A stretch of DNA of 64,000 nt from JAOAPY01 sp041492185 (lineage in GTDB: Bacteria > Acidobacteriota > Blastocatellia > Pyrinomonadales > Pyrinomonadaceae). The notes under the pieces are model-generated. The model made no database searches. It saw nothing but the letters and a program-made list of their open reading frames with translations, and was not told where the DNA came from. The stretch spans positions 1 to 64,000 of the forward strand of contig JBGPWL010000014.1 of NCBI GenBank assembly GCA_041492185.1, read 5' to 3'. Every line of letters starts with the position of its first letter. Position 1 is the first letter of the stretch. Position numbers and translations under genes: made by a program. Shown piece by piece: positions 8,182-16,222 of the stretch.

Positions 8182-8346
8182 GCGATATGCCTGAAGTCGT
8201 TCCCTTGCGCAAAGTTCCCCACGCATTGGGAGAAAGCTCGCAATTCTCGTCGCTTTCGTTAGCGCAACTGCTTCAGAATAGCTTTGTGAACATCGGCACA
8301 ATGTTTGCCAACTGGCTTTGCCGACGAAGGTCTGGACTCGAAAGAC

Positions 8347-9021
8347 ATGCATCGAGAGAAACGATACTACAGACGTTCAAGGATTCCCGAATCAAAGTTC
8401 TGTGAACTCGTGCGCTATTTCGCCGACGATTTATCAGCCACCGAAGTTGCCAACCTGACCGGTCTAACTCGCAAAAGCGTGACAAATATTTTTTTGAAGC
8501 TGCGCCGTCGCATTGCTGAGGACTGTGAGCGCAACTCGCCCCTTTCGACCCCTGAGATTCAGCATGACGAGGCATTCTCGTGTTCTCGTTGTCTGTGTGG
8601 CCGGTGCCGAAATGGCGGCTCGTATTGGTCACCAGTGTTTGGGCTGCTTGGCGATCACGGCAAGGTGTTTACCGCACCTGTGCCCGACTGTAGAAAACCG
8701 ATCTTGCGCGCTATAATCCGGGGCTGCGTCAACGGCCATAACATTCCGGCGAATGGGTGGCATGGCTACGACGCACTGGTGGACGCACAAAACCCCAGAC
8801 CGTATTTAGTAGCACATGCGGCCAGTTCCAATAGTGGTTCGTATCGAGCAAACAGCATCGAGGGTTTTTGGAACTTTGCACAGCATCGCCTCCAGAAATT
8901 TAACGGAGTTCCGAACCGCACCTTTTATCTTCACATGAAAGAGAGCGAGTGGAGATACAATCATGGCAAGACGGAACTCTACTCGGAGTTGTTGACGTTG
9001 ATTGAGAGCAATCCGCTTTAA
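8347..9021 (+). CDS. IS1595-family (IS1016-like) transposase, probably inactive
   Basis: 224 residues. The N-terminal helix-turn-helix (DLSATEVANLTGLTRKSVTN) and the C-terminal NSIEGFWNFAQHRLQKFNGV with ESEWRYNH match the ISXO2-like DDE domain of IS1595 transposases. Catalytic residues: D74 (QHDEAF) and E172 (NSIEGFW) are present. The second aspartate, expected in a TDGW-type motif, reads ANGW with N136. The conserved histidine and surrounding residues before NSIEGFW are also altered. I found no clear matching terminal inverted repeats, so this looks like a decayed copy stranded between the heme and cytochrome operons. Confidence 0.8.
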   Translation: MHREKRYYRRSRIPESKFCELVRYFADDLSATEVANLTGLTRKSVTNIFLKLRRRIAEDCERNSPLSTPEIQHDEAFSCSRCLCGRCRNGGSYWSPVFGLLGDHGKVFTAPVPDCRKPILRAIIRGCVNGHNIPANGWHGYDALVDAQNPRPYLVAHAASSNSGSYRANSIEGFWNFAQHRLQKFNGVPNRTFYLHMKESEWRYNHGKTELYSELLTLIESNPL

Positions 9022-9036
9022 CTACTCCAGGAGCAC

Positions 9037-9055
9037 GCCCTAGCTTCTCTAGGGC
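9037..9055. terminator. Hairpin downstream of transposase
   Basis: GCCCTAG-CTTCT-CTAGGGC is a perfect 7-bp stem 15 bases after the transposase stop. There is no T-run. It may be part of the insertion-sequence end or a weak terminator isolating the element from the cytochrome operon. Confidence 0.35.
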
Positions 9056-9139
9056 AGGATTGATATGGAATTTCTCTGATACTTCTGCTAAGCAAGCTGC
9101 GGTAGTCATCAAGAGAATTGAACTTCCGGAGACAAAACC

Positions 9140-10156
9140 ATGGTCCGGTTAAAAGCCATCAAAATTCTAAGCGTGGCCGGGTGTATCCTGGCAACTCTGC
9201 TGTGGGTGGGATCGAGTTCTCTATCGAAATCCGTTCCCGCCTCGAAATCCGACACACCCAAAGGCGCTAAACCCGCGGATGAAAACTATGTAGGCAGCGA
9301 GGCGTGCAAAGACTGCCACGAAGATCAGTTCAAAAACTATCTGCACACCGCGCATGCAAAGCTCCCAGGTCTTAGTTCCTGGAAAGGCAAGGTCAGCGGC
9401 TGCGAGAGCTGTCATGGCCCAGGCAAGGCCCACATAGCAGAAGGCGATCCGACGAAGATCATTTCTTTTAAGAATAAATCTTCGAAAGAGACCGCCGAGA
9501 CCTGTCTGGGTTGCCATGCGGGCAAGGAGGAGCGTAACAACTTCCGTCGCGGTGAGCACTGGCGCAACGATATAGGCTGCACGGATTGTCACTCGCCGCA
9601 CTCAGGGACGTCCGGCAAGAACCTCGCCAGCTCAATCACCTTAGTGACCGCTGCGAATGCGGAAAAGCCAGGCTTCTCAACCATCAGAATGCTGAAAGCG
9701 AACGACCCTCAGCTCTGTCTGAGTTGCCACAGCGAAGTCAAGCCGGCCTTCACCTCTCCATTTCATCACAAAGTTATGGAAGGGATGATGCGTTGCAGTG
9801 ATTGCCACAACCCGCACGGCGGTTTTGAACTCAAGCAGGCCAGGCTGGCGACCGGCGGGGACGCGGGTTGCATCAAGTGTCACGCGGACAAGCAAGGTCC
9901 ATTTACATACGAACACGCTCCGGTGAAGACCGAGGGGTGCTCGTCCTGTCACACGCCGCATGGATCGGCGAATCCGCGGTTGTTGAGGTACGCCGCAGTC
10001 AATCAGCTCTGTCTGACCTGCCACAGTGTGGCGCATGACGTCGGAGCGAGCGAGCCATCGGGACCTCAGCATAACCAGAACGCGCAGTACGGCAACTGCA
10101 CTGCCTGTCACGTGAAGATTCACGGGTCACGAACGAGTCCTGTGTTCTTCCGATGA
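9140..10156 (+). CDS. Decaheme c-type cytochrome, DmsE/MtrA-like
   Basis: 338 residues with an N-terminal signal (basic MVRLKAIK, then a hydrophobic core to about residue 30). It has ten CxxCH heme sites in order: CKDCH, CESCH, CLGCH, CTDCH, CLSCH, CSDCH, CIKCH, CSSCH, CLTCH, CTACH. Length, heme number and the spacing of paired motifs fit the DmsE/MtrA family. Its members sit inside an outer-membrane barrel and carry electrons through it. The next gene encodes such a barrel, which supports the assignment strongly. A GGAG site lies upstream of the ATG. The gene follows the transposase remnant and starts the plus-strand cytochrome series. No MtrC-like surface cytochrome is seen nearby. Confidence 0.9.
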   Translation: MVRLKAIKILSVAGCILATLLWVGSSSLSKSVPASKSDTPKGAKPADENYVGSEACKDCHEDQFKNYLHTAHAKLPGLSSWKGKVSGCESCHGPGKAHIAEGDPTKIISFKNKSSKETAETCLGCHAGKEERNNFRRGEHWRNDIGCTDCHSPHSGTSGKNLASSITLVTAANAEKPGFSTIRMLKANDPQLCLSCHSEVKPAFTSPFHHKVMEGMMRCSDCHNPHGGFELKQARLATGGDAGCIKCHADKQGPFTYEHAPVKTEGCSSCHTPHGSANPRLLRYAAVNQLCLTCHSVAHDVGASEPSGPQHNQNAQYGNCTACHVKIHGSRTSPVFFR

Positions 10157-10242
10157 CGTCAACTGGGGCAGTAGCCCGACCGTTAGGGAGGGCTCAGATG
10201 CGCCGTAGCGCTTAACGAGACTTGAGCCAGAGGATGAACGTC

Positions 10243-12537
10243 ATGAAAAGCAACGTCAAAAATATTTTGGTTGTTCTATCGGGATTGCTGGTGTTGGTGC
10301 TAATGGCCGGCGTAGTGAACGCGCAGCCATCGCCGGAGCCAAAACAATCACCCCAGGCAAAGAAGACGACTGACGCGAAGAAGTCTGCTGCTAAGAAGTC
10401 GACCGAGACCACGCCGACCGACGCGACCGTAGGAGCCGACTCGGGCAACTACACCATCACATCCAGTATAGAGGTTGGCGCTCGCGCCCTCAGGGTTATC
10501 GGCGATACGAACAAGTATAAGAGCGATCTCAACTATCACGCCGGCGTTCGTCTATTCGATGCGAGCTTCCTGGCGCGGTCGAAAGACGGCAAGGGCGGCC
10601 TGTTTGATACGCTGCTGGTGACTTCGACTGGTTGGGGCGCTGACCCTTCCGGCAACCTGCGGATCAGTATGGAACAGCCAAAGTGGTATCGATTTGAGGG
10701 CACCTATCGACGCTTCAAGTATTTCAGGTATCTCAACAACATCGCGAACCCTAACTGGTTGTTCACAGGTTTCCCGGTGCCGCCGAATCCAGCCACGGGG
10801 CTGCACGGCTACAACACCAAAACCGATTTCGGAGACTTCGATCTCACCATTCTTCCCAAGAACGAGACAATCAGGTTTAATGTGGGTTATTCGCCCGAGC
10901 GTTATAGCGGTCCATTCTTTACGAATTACCACGTCGGCGGGAACGATTTTCAGGTTCTCACAAATGCAAAGTCTCGGGCCAATGACTGGCGCGTAGGCGC
11001 GGATGGTAGGCTGGGGCCAATCGATTGGACCTTCCTGCAAGGTTTCCGTCGGTTCAGCGACGATAGCTTTGTCAATACCGCGCCGGGGTTCATAAACCCG
11101 AATCCTGCCACCGGTAGTACGGCTGTTGCTCGGTATACAACGTTCACTCGCAACGAGCCAACGCGGACGAACGTTGACTTCACGCGGTTCAGCATTCACG
11201 CCCTGGCGGCGAAGAAACTCGACATCACGGCGCGGATCATTCACAGCAGGACGACTTCAAACTCCACCTTTCTGGAAAATTTCACCGCCACAAACTTCAA
11301 CACCAGGATCACCGGGCAGCTAACTGCACCTAACGTTCTGACCCTCGGTCAGTTCACAATTCCGGCAAACGTCAGGCGTCCCGATACGCTCTTCGATCTT
11401 GGTGTGACCTTCCTGGCCACCAGCAGGTTCAGGTTGTCGAACACGTTTCGGGTAGAAGACTTTGAAATTAACGGCATCGCAACCTTCAACGATCTCTTCA
11501 ACCTGACCAGAGTTACTCCGCCGGCGACATCGACCTTCGCCGCCTCCAATCTCAGCGCTAACAAGATTACCAAGTACCGCAAGTATCAGGACACCGTCGA
11601 AGGCGATTATCAGTTCAACAAGAACTACTCCGTACATTTTGGATATCGCTACGGAAGTCGGCGTGACGAGCAGATTCTGAATGGCTATGCTCTGAATTCC
11701 AACGCGCCAACTGTGCTCACATCTATCGCGTTATGTACGTCGCCCAGCGTAACCTGTCAGAAGGACGACATTGAAACGAACCACACCAACGCCTTCTTTG
11801 GCGGCTTTAAGGCACGTCCGGTGAAGAACTGGACGTTGTACTTTGACGCCGAGCACGGGACGGCCGACAACGTCTTCACGCGCATAGGAAATTACAACTA
11901 CACGAACATCCGCGCGAAGAGCCGGTATGCACCGAACCGGAAGATATCTTTCAACGTCGCCGTGATCACCAGGGATAATTCCAATCCTTCAGAAATCGCC
12001 GGCGTTTCCTTGTCGGATTTCGGCGTTGATGTAAAGTCGCGAACCTTCACGTCGGACATCGAGTGGAACCCGGATTCGCGGTTCTCGATCAGCACGGGCT
12101 ACAACTATAACTGGGTAAACAGCGACGCGGTCATCGATTATTTCTACCAAACTGGGACGCCGCTGGTTAGTGTCCGGCATCCTAACGGCCACTCGCTTTA
12201 CTTTCAGCGGAATAACTTCTTCTTTATCGATGTGGTCGCGCGACTGGCCCCGCGCGTAACGCTCTACTCGTCCTATCGCATCAACCAGAACAACCGACCT
12301 GCCAGAGTTTTCGCGGATCCGGCCGGAAATCCGGGGACCCTGGTTAACTCTTATCCGATGAGTTACCAGTCGCCCGAAGCCAGGTTTGCGATTAGGATCA
12401 ACCGGAATATCGATTGGAATCTTGGCTACCAGTATTACAACTACAACGAGAGCCCGCTCGTTGGTCCGCGGCCTCAGAATTATCACGCGCATCTGCCGTA
12501 CACGTCTTTGCGCGTTTATTTTGGCAGAAGAGAATAG
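10243..12537 (+). CDS. MtrB/PioB-like outer-membrane beta-barrel (porin partner of decaheme cytochrome)
   Basis: 764 residues from the ATG at 10243, chosen because AGAGGA lies eight bases upstream. A signal peptide (residues 1-27, ending VNA) is followed by a Lys/Ala/Thr-rich linker to about residue 60. From there to the C-terminus the chain alternates short amphipathic strands with Tyr/Phe/Arg/Asn-rich turns (RISMEQPKWYRFEGTYRRF, IRFNVGYSPERYSG), as in large transmembrane barrels. The final strand ends LRVYFGRRE, so the terminal residue is not the usual aromatic. Size and position directly after a decaheme cytochrome match MtrB/PioB proteins, which sheath MtrA. The N-terminal CxxC of Shewanella MtrB is not visible. 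Confidence 0.82.
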   Translation: MKSNVKNILVVLSGLLVLVLMAGVVNAQPSPEPKQSPQAKKTTDAKKSAAKKSTETTPTDATVGADSGNYTITSSIEVGARALRVIGDTNKYKSDLNYHAGVRLFDASFLARSKDGKGGLFDTLLVTSTGWGADPSGNLRISMEQPKWYRFEGTYRRFKYFRYLNNIANPNWLFTGFPVPPNPATGLHGYNTKTDFGDFDLTILPKNETIRFNVGYSPERYSGPFFTNYHVGGNDFQVLTNAKSRANDWRVGADGRLGPIDWTFLQGFRRFSDDSFVNTAPGFINPNPATGSTAVARYTTFTRNEPTRTNVDFTRFSIHALAAKKLDITARIIHSRTTSNSTFLENFTATNFNTRITGQLTAPNVLTLGQFTIPANVRRPDTLFDLGVTFLATSRFRLSNTFRVEDFEINGIATFNDLFNLTRVTPPATSTFAASNLSANKITKYRKYQDTVEGDYQFNKNYSVHFGYRYGSRRDEQILNGYALNSNAPTVLTSIALCTSPSVTCQKDDIETNHTNAFFGGFKARPVKNWTLYFDAEHGTADNVFTRIGNYNYTNIRAKSRYAPNRKISFNVAVITRDNSNPSEIAGVSLSDFGVDVKSRTFTSDIEWNPDSRFSISTGYNYNWVNSDAVIDYFYQTGTPLVSVRHPNGHSLYFQRNNFFFIDVVARLAPRVTLYSSYRINQNNRPARVFADPAGNPGTLVNSYPMSYQSPEARFAIRINRNIDWNLGYQYYNYNESPLVGPRPQNYHAHLPYTSLRVYFGRRE

Positions 12538-12569
12538 CAACCGAAGTTGACCCGCATAATTCGAAGGCG

Positions 12570-12613
12570 CAAACTCCGGCTACGGTTTTGTGATCGCGGC
12601 TGGAGTTTGTTTT
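12570..12613 (+). terminator. Rho-independent terminator after the mtrAB-like pair
   Basis: CAAACTCC(GGC) at 12570 pairs with (GGCT)GGAGTTTG ending at 12609, followed by four Ts. It begins about 30 bases after the barrel stop codon, so the decaheme/barrel pair is probably transcribed separately from the bc complex genes that follow. Confidence 0.65.
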
Positions 12614-12717
12614 AGGAGTAAAGAATTAGGCCGGCCATCACTTGGCTGTGGTGTTGGCGGTTCATGCTAATATTATTCGTCGCTGATTGGCATGTTCTGA
12701 TGCTTGAGGAGGCAATC

Positions 12718-12900
12718 GTGAAAGGAATAAAGCTCGGTACCAACTTTGCAATCTTCGCGCTCTTCTTTGGAGTTGCCGCGCTGGAGGCATTTCAGACGCG
12801 CAACTGGATCAAAGCCGCTTTCTGGCTGGCAATCGGGATTGTGTTCCTGTTAGCGGATAATCTGAGACTGGTAGCGGGTAATTTAAGAAGGGGTGGATAG
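12718..12900 (+). CDS. Small membrane protein
   Basis: 60 residues starting at the GTG at 12718, which is preceded by GAGGAGG six bases upstream. Two hydrophobic helices: about residues 7-21 and 29-46 (KAAFWLAIGIVFLLADNL), with a basic C-terminus. No recognised domain. It lies just upstream of the Rieske gene of the bc complex and could be a small accessory subunit of it, but that is only positional inference. Confidence 0.6.
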   Translation: MKGIKLGTNFAIFALFFGVAALEAFQTRNWIKAAFWLAIGIVFLLADNLRLVAGNLRRGG

Positions 12901-12956
12901 GCAACAGTTCGATCCGTTTCGCCAACACCGTTGTATCAGCTTCGGGAGATGAAGCA

Positions 12957-13439
12957 TTGGGGAACAACATCCAGGGCAATACAAACCAGAATCTCGGATC
13001 GCTTGAGCCAGTGTCGCCAACCAGACGTAGCTTCCTCGACTACTTGCTCGGCAGCACCGCCCTGGCCACGCTGGGCGCGATCGTCTATCCAATTTTCCGC
13101 TTTATGTCGCCGCCGCAGGTGATTGAATCGATTGAGAGTTCAGTCATCGCGGCAAAGCTCAGCGAAATCCCGGTCAATTCAGGAAAAATTTTTAAGTTCG
13201 GCAACAAGCCGGGCATTGTTGTGCGCACCGCCTCCGGAGAGTTCAAGGCATTCTCGGCTGTATGCACGCATCTGGAATGCATCGTCCAATACCGCCCAGA
13301 CACAAAACAGATTTGGTGCGCCTGTCACAACGGACAGTACAACCTGAGTGGAAAAAATGTCGGCGGGCCGCCACCGCGACCTTTGGAAGAGTTCAAGGTC
13401 AACACGCGCGGCGATGATGTCGTGGTGAGCAAAGCTTGA
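12957..13439 (+). CDS. Rieske iron-sulfur subunit of a cytochrome bc/b6f-type complex
   Basis: 160 residues with a TTG start at 12957, chosen because it is in frame and has GGAG eight bases upstream; the nearby ATG at 12949 is out of frame. TRRSF at residues 22-26 followed by a hydrophobic helix (28-50) gives a Tat-type uncleaved anchor. Cluster ligands: C103 and H105 in CTHLEC, C121 and H124 in CACHNG, with C108 and C123 as the disulfide. The GGPPPRPLEEF tail is typical of quinol:cytochrome c oxidoreductase Rieske proteins. The cytochrome b gene follows after an unusual 200-base gap filled by a repeat element. Confidence 0.93.
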   Translation: MGNNIQGNTNQNLGSLEPVSPTRRSFLDYLLGSTALATLGAIVYPIFRFMSPPQVIESIESSVIAAKLSEIPVNSGKIFKFGNKPGIVVRTASGEFKAFSAVCTHLECIVQYRPDTKQIWCACHNGQYNLSGKNVGGPPPRPLEEFKVNTRGDDVVVSKA

Positions 13440-13478
13440 GGTGTAGAGCGATTTATCCACTGAAGCAATCCGACGGCG

Positions 13479-13603
13479 TTTCTCTAGCCCAGGCGTTCAC
13501 GCCTGGGTTCAGAGGGTAACGTTGATATTTAAGCCCCATTCATGGGGCTTGCTGATAAGACTGAGAAATCGTGTCCCAGGCGTTCACGCCTGGGCTAGAG
13601 AAA
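13479..13603. repeat. Fold-back element with three hairpins between Rieske and cytochrome b genes
   Basis: The 29-base arms 13479-13507 and 13575-13603 are inverted copies differing only at the two central bases. Each arm contains its own hairpin CCCAGGCG-TTCA-CGCCTGGG. Between them 13531-13550 forms AAGCCCC..GGGGCTT. The whole 125-bp element is palindromic at two scales, as in REP/MITE-type elements. It has inserted inside, or evolved within, what would otherwise be a compact bc operon. No flanking target duplication is visible. Confidence 0.8.
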
Positions 13604-13638
13604 GAGATTCCGAGTTTTCAGATGTCTGTTCGTGATCG

Positions 13639-14703
13639 ATGAAGATAGATAATCTAAAACTATGGCTTGACGAGCGTCTTTCGATCAGCACGCTCGCGGC
13701 CATGGCGCAGAAGAAAGAGGTCCCGCTTCACCGCCATTCCATCTGGTACTACTTCGGCGGGATGACACTCTTTCTCTTCACTGTTCAGGTCGTAACCGGA
13801 ATTCTGCTACTCCTCTATTATCGCCCCAGTTCGGAAAACGCGTTCGAGAGCGTCCAGTTCATCATCACCGAAGTGAAATTCGGCTGGCTGATTAGATCGA
13901 TTCATAGCTGGTCCGCGAACCTGATGATTGCGACGCTGTTCATTCACATGTTCAGTGTCTTTTTTCTGCGCGCGTATTACCCGCCGCGCGAAATCACTTG
14001 GCTCAGCGGTGCGTTCCTGCTCTTCATCGTCATCTGTTTTGGCTTCAGCGGTTATCTCCTTCCCTGGAACAAGCTCGCTTTTTTCGCCACGAAAGTTGGC
14101 ACAGAGATCGCGGGAGTCATTCCCATCGTTGGACGACCCATGCTTCGCTTTCTGCGTGGCGGCGACGATGTAACCGGCGCAACGCTGACTCGCTTCTTTG
14201 GATTTCATGTCGCGGTGTTGCCGGCGACCGCTACGGTGTTCATCGGGCTCCATGTGCTGTTGGTGCAACAACACGGCATGAGTGTGCCTCCCAGTCTCGC
14301 GGGACAGTCGGTGAAGAAGATGAAGTTCGTGCCCAATTTTCTAATGCGCGATCTCATCGGTTGGATTTTGGCGATCGGCGTGCTGGCGGCCCTGGCGGCT
14401 TTGTTTCCCTGGGAACTGGGTGAGAAAGCGGACGCGTTCGCGCCGGCGCCGGCGGGGATTAAGCCCGAGTGGTATTTCCTTTTCATGTTTCAAACGTTGA
14501 AGTACATTCCGGCAAAGATCTGGCGATTCGATGGCGAAGTGATCGGCATCCTGGCCTTCAGCTTTATCGCGATGCTCTTATTCATCGTGCCCTTCGTTGA
14601 TCGGGCGCCTGAGAATCGACGACGAAAGCTGGTCTTCAATGCGATTGGCGTCGTCGCGCTTCTCTATATCGTTGCGATGACCATCTTCGGGTACGTTACG
14701 TGA
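13639..14703 (+). CDS. Cytochrome b, b6-type, quinol-oxidising subunit
   Basis: 354 residues with about seven or eight membrane helices. Heme b ligands are H89 and H103 in one helix and H190 and H205 in another. The 14-residue gap between the second pair is the b6f-type spacing rather than the 13 of mitochondrial cytochrome b. The quinol-site motif PEWY occurs in GIKPEWYFLF. The b6-like and subunit IV-like halves are joined in one chain, shorter than a full-length bc1 cytochrome b. With the Rieske protein upstream and the nonaheme cytochrome that overlaps its stop codon, it should form a membrane quinol oxidase in which the multiheme protein replaces cytochrome c1 or f. Confidence 0.93.
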   Translation: MKIDNLKLWLDERLSISTLAAMAQKKEVPLHRHSIWYYFGGMTLFLFTVQVVTGILLLLYYRPSSENAFESVQFIITEVKFGWLIRSIHSWSANLMIATLFIHMFSVFFLRAYYPPREITWLSGAFLLFIVICFGFSGYLLPWNKLAFFATKVGTEIAGVIPIVGRPMLRFLRGGDDVTGATLTRFFGFHVAVLPATATVFIGLHVLLVQQHGMSVPPSLAGQSVKKMKFVPNFLMRDLIGWILAIGVLAALAALFPWELGEKADAFAPAPAGIKPEWYFLFMFQTLKYIPAKIWRFDGEVIGILAFSFIAMLLFIVPFVDRAPENRRRKLVFNAIGVVALLYIVAMTIFGYVT

Positions 14704-16031
14704 AATCTATGCGGACGAATTGGCAAATCATTTTTCGTGGATACGCGGTCATGATCGCGCGGCGATCCTTCCCCGTCGTTCTGTCCGTGGCAATGATTCT
14801 CTTGCTGTTTACGCTCTCCGCCGCACAGAAAAAGAGTTCGTGCATCGAATGCCATGCGAAACTGGAAGACCCCAGACTGAGCACGCCTGCCAAACAATTT
14901 GATAACGACATACACCATGCGCGCGGGCTCTCATGTAACGATTGCCACGGCGGCGATCCGACCGCGGCTACAAAGGAAGGCGCAAAAGATCCGCGGAAAG
15001 GCTATCTGGGAAAACCAAAGACGCTCGATATTCCGGCTTATTGCGGTAAGTGCCACAGCGATGCGAATTTGATGAAGCGGTTCAATCCTTCACTGCGCGT
15101 AGATCAGGAACGCGAGTATTACACCAGCAAGCACGGCAAACTTCTCAAGGAGAAGGGAGAGACACGCGTTGCGACCTGCATCAGTTGCCACAGCGTGCAT
15201 GGCATCCGGGCTGTCACGGATCCCTTGTCGTCGGTCTATCCGTCAAACGTTGCCGAGACGTGCTCCAAGTGTCACGCCAACGCCGACTATATGCGCGGCT
15301 TCGGAATTCCGAGCGATCAGTACGCCAAGTACAAAACGAGCGTCCACGCCAAAGCTATGTACGAGAAACAGGACCTGTCGGCGCCGACATGCAACGATTG
15401 TCATGGCAATCATGGCGCGACGCCGCCAGGGCTTGCTTCGGTCGCGAACGTCTGTGGCCAGTGTCACGCGCGTCAGGCCGAGCTATTCCAGACCAGTCCT
15501 CACAAGGCCGCGTTCGATCAGAAGCAGTTTAAGGAATGCATTACGTGTCATAGCAATCACGCGATCACGAAGCCGGGCGATCAGATGCTTGGCACGTTCC
15601 AGGGCGTGGGGTGTCTTGACTGTCACAAGCCGGATAGTCCCGATACCAAGGGCTTCATTGCGGCCGGCCGCATGCGCTCGCGCATCGACGAGCTGCTCGC
15701 GAGCATCGACAAATCAAGTGAGATTCTAAATCGGGCCGAGCGCGCCGGTATGGAAGTGAGCCGGGCTAAGTTTGAAATGAAGGAAGCAACTGATGCCTTG
15801 ACCCACGCGAGAGTGCTGATACATTCCTCCTCGACTGCCGAGGTCGATAAGGTAGCTGCGCCGGGGCTGGCAGCATCCGCCAGGGGTTACCAGGCGGGAC
15901 TGGGCGCTCTGGCAGAGCGGAGCTTCCGGCGGAAGGGACTCGCAGTTTCGCTGGTCTTCATTCTTTTTTTGGCGGCGCTCGTGTATCTGAAGATCAGGCA
16001 GATTGAAAGGCGGCAAGCGACCGCGAAGTAG
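14700..16031 (+). CDS. Membrane-anchored nonaheme c-type cytochrome, likely electron acceptor of the bc complex
   Basis: 443 residues from GTG 14700, which overlaps the cytochrome b stop (gTGA); ATG 14709 is an alternative. An N-terminal signal or anchor covers residues 18-42. Nine CxxCH sites follow: CIECH, CNDCH, CGKCH, CISCH, CSKCH, CNDCH, CGQCH, CITCH, CLDCH. After residue about 320 comes a helical, heme-free region and a C-terminal membrane helix (about 412-432), so the heme domain sits in the periplasm tethered to the inner membrane. Translational coupling to cytochrome b argues that it takes the place of cytochrome c1. The motif-poor helical hairpin resembles the C-terminal part of tetraheme/octaheme reductase-like cytochromes, but I cannot assign an enzyme. 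Confidence 0.88.
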   Translation: MKSMRTNWQIIFRGYAVMIARRSFPVVLSVAMILLLFTLSAAQKKSSCIECHAKLEDPRLSTPAKQFDNDIHHARGLSCNDCHGGDPTAATKEGAKDPRKGYLGKPKTLDIPAYCGKCHSDANLMKRFNPSLRVDQEREYYTSKHGKLLKEKGETRVATCISCHSVHGIRAVTDPLSSVYPSNVAETCSKCHANADYMRGFGIPSDQYAKYKTSVHAKAMYEKQDLSAPTCNDCHGNHGATPPGLASVANVCGQCHARQAELFQTSPHKAAFDQKQFKECITCHSNHAITKPGDQMLGTFQGVGCLDCHKPDSPDTKGFIAAGRMRSRIDELLASIDKSSEILNRAERAGMEVSRAKFEMKEATDALTHARVLIHSSSTAEVDKVAAPGLAASARGYQAGLGALAERSFRRKGLAVSLVFILFLAALVYLKIRQIERRQATAK

Positions 16032-16055
16032 AAAATGGGAATTACGGAGAATCAG

Positions 16056-16140
16056 AGATTCCGAAGTGCCGTTAGGCACGGAATCTTTATAGTCCCCAAC
16101 GCCACATTCATTTGGTGAGCCCATTTGTGGGCGTCAGAGA
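16056..16140. repeat. Hairpin-rich repeat-like element in cytochrome operon
   Basis: AGATTCC at 16056 pairs with GGAATCT ending at 16086, enclosing GTGCC-GTTA-GGCAC. It is followed by a second imperfect hairpin, with ACGCCaCA near 16099 pairing to TGtGGGCGT near 16130. The structures lie in the gap between two cytochrome genes and resemble dispersed palindromic elements more than a terminator, because no T-run follows. An upstream in-frame ATG for the next gene falls inside it but lacks a ribosome site. Confidence 0.5.
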
Positions 16141-16222
16141 CATCGCGCTCCTGACGAAGCTGGCAGCTTTTTTTTCGGTTCGCGACAGCTATAAATATTT
16201 CGCCGCTCTGCGGCTGGAAACG

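Noticed and set aside
8187..8405. Short open frame between hemY and the transposase
   Set aside because: No ribosome site and it runs into the transposase in another frame.
12687..12705. TTGGCATGTTCTGATGC as a sigma-54 promoter
   Set aside because: The GG-to-GC distance is one base too long for a -24/-12 element.
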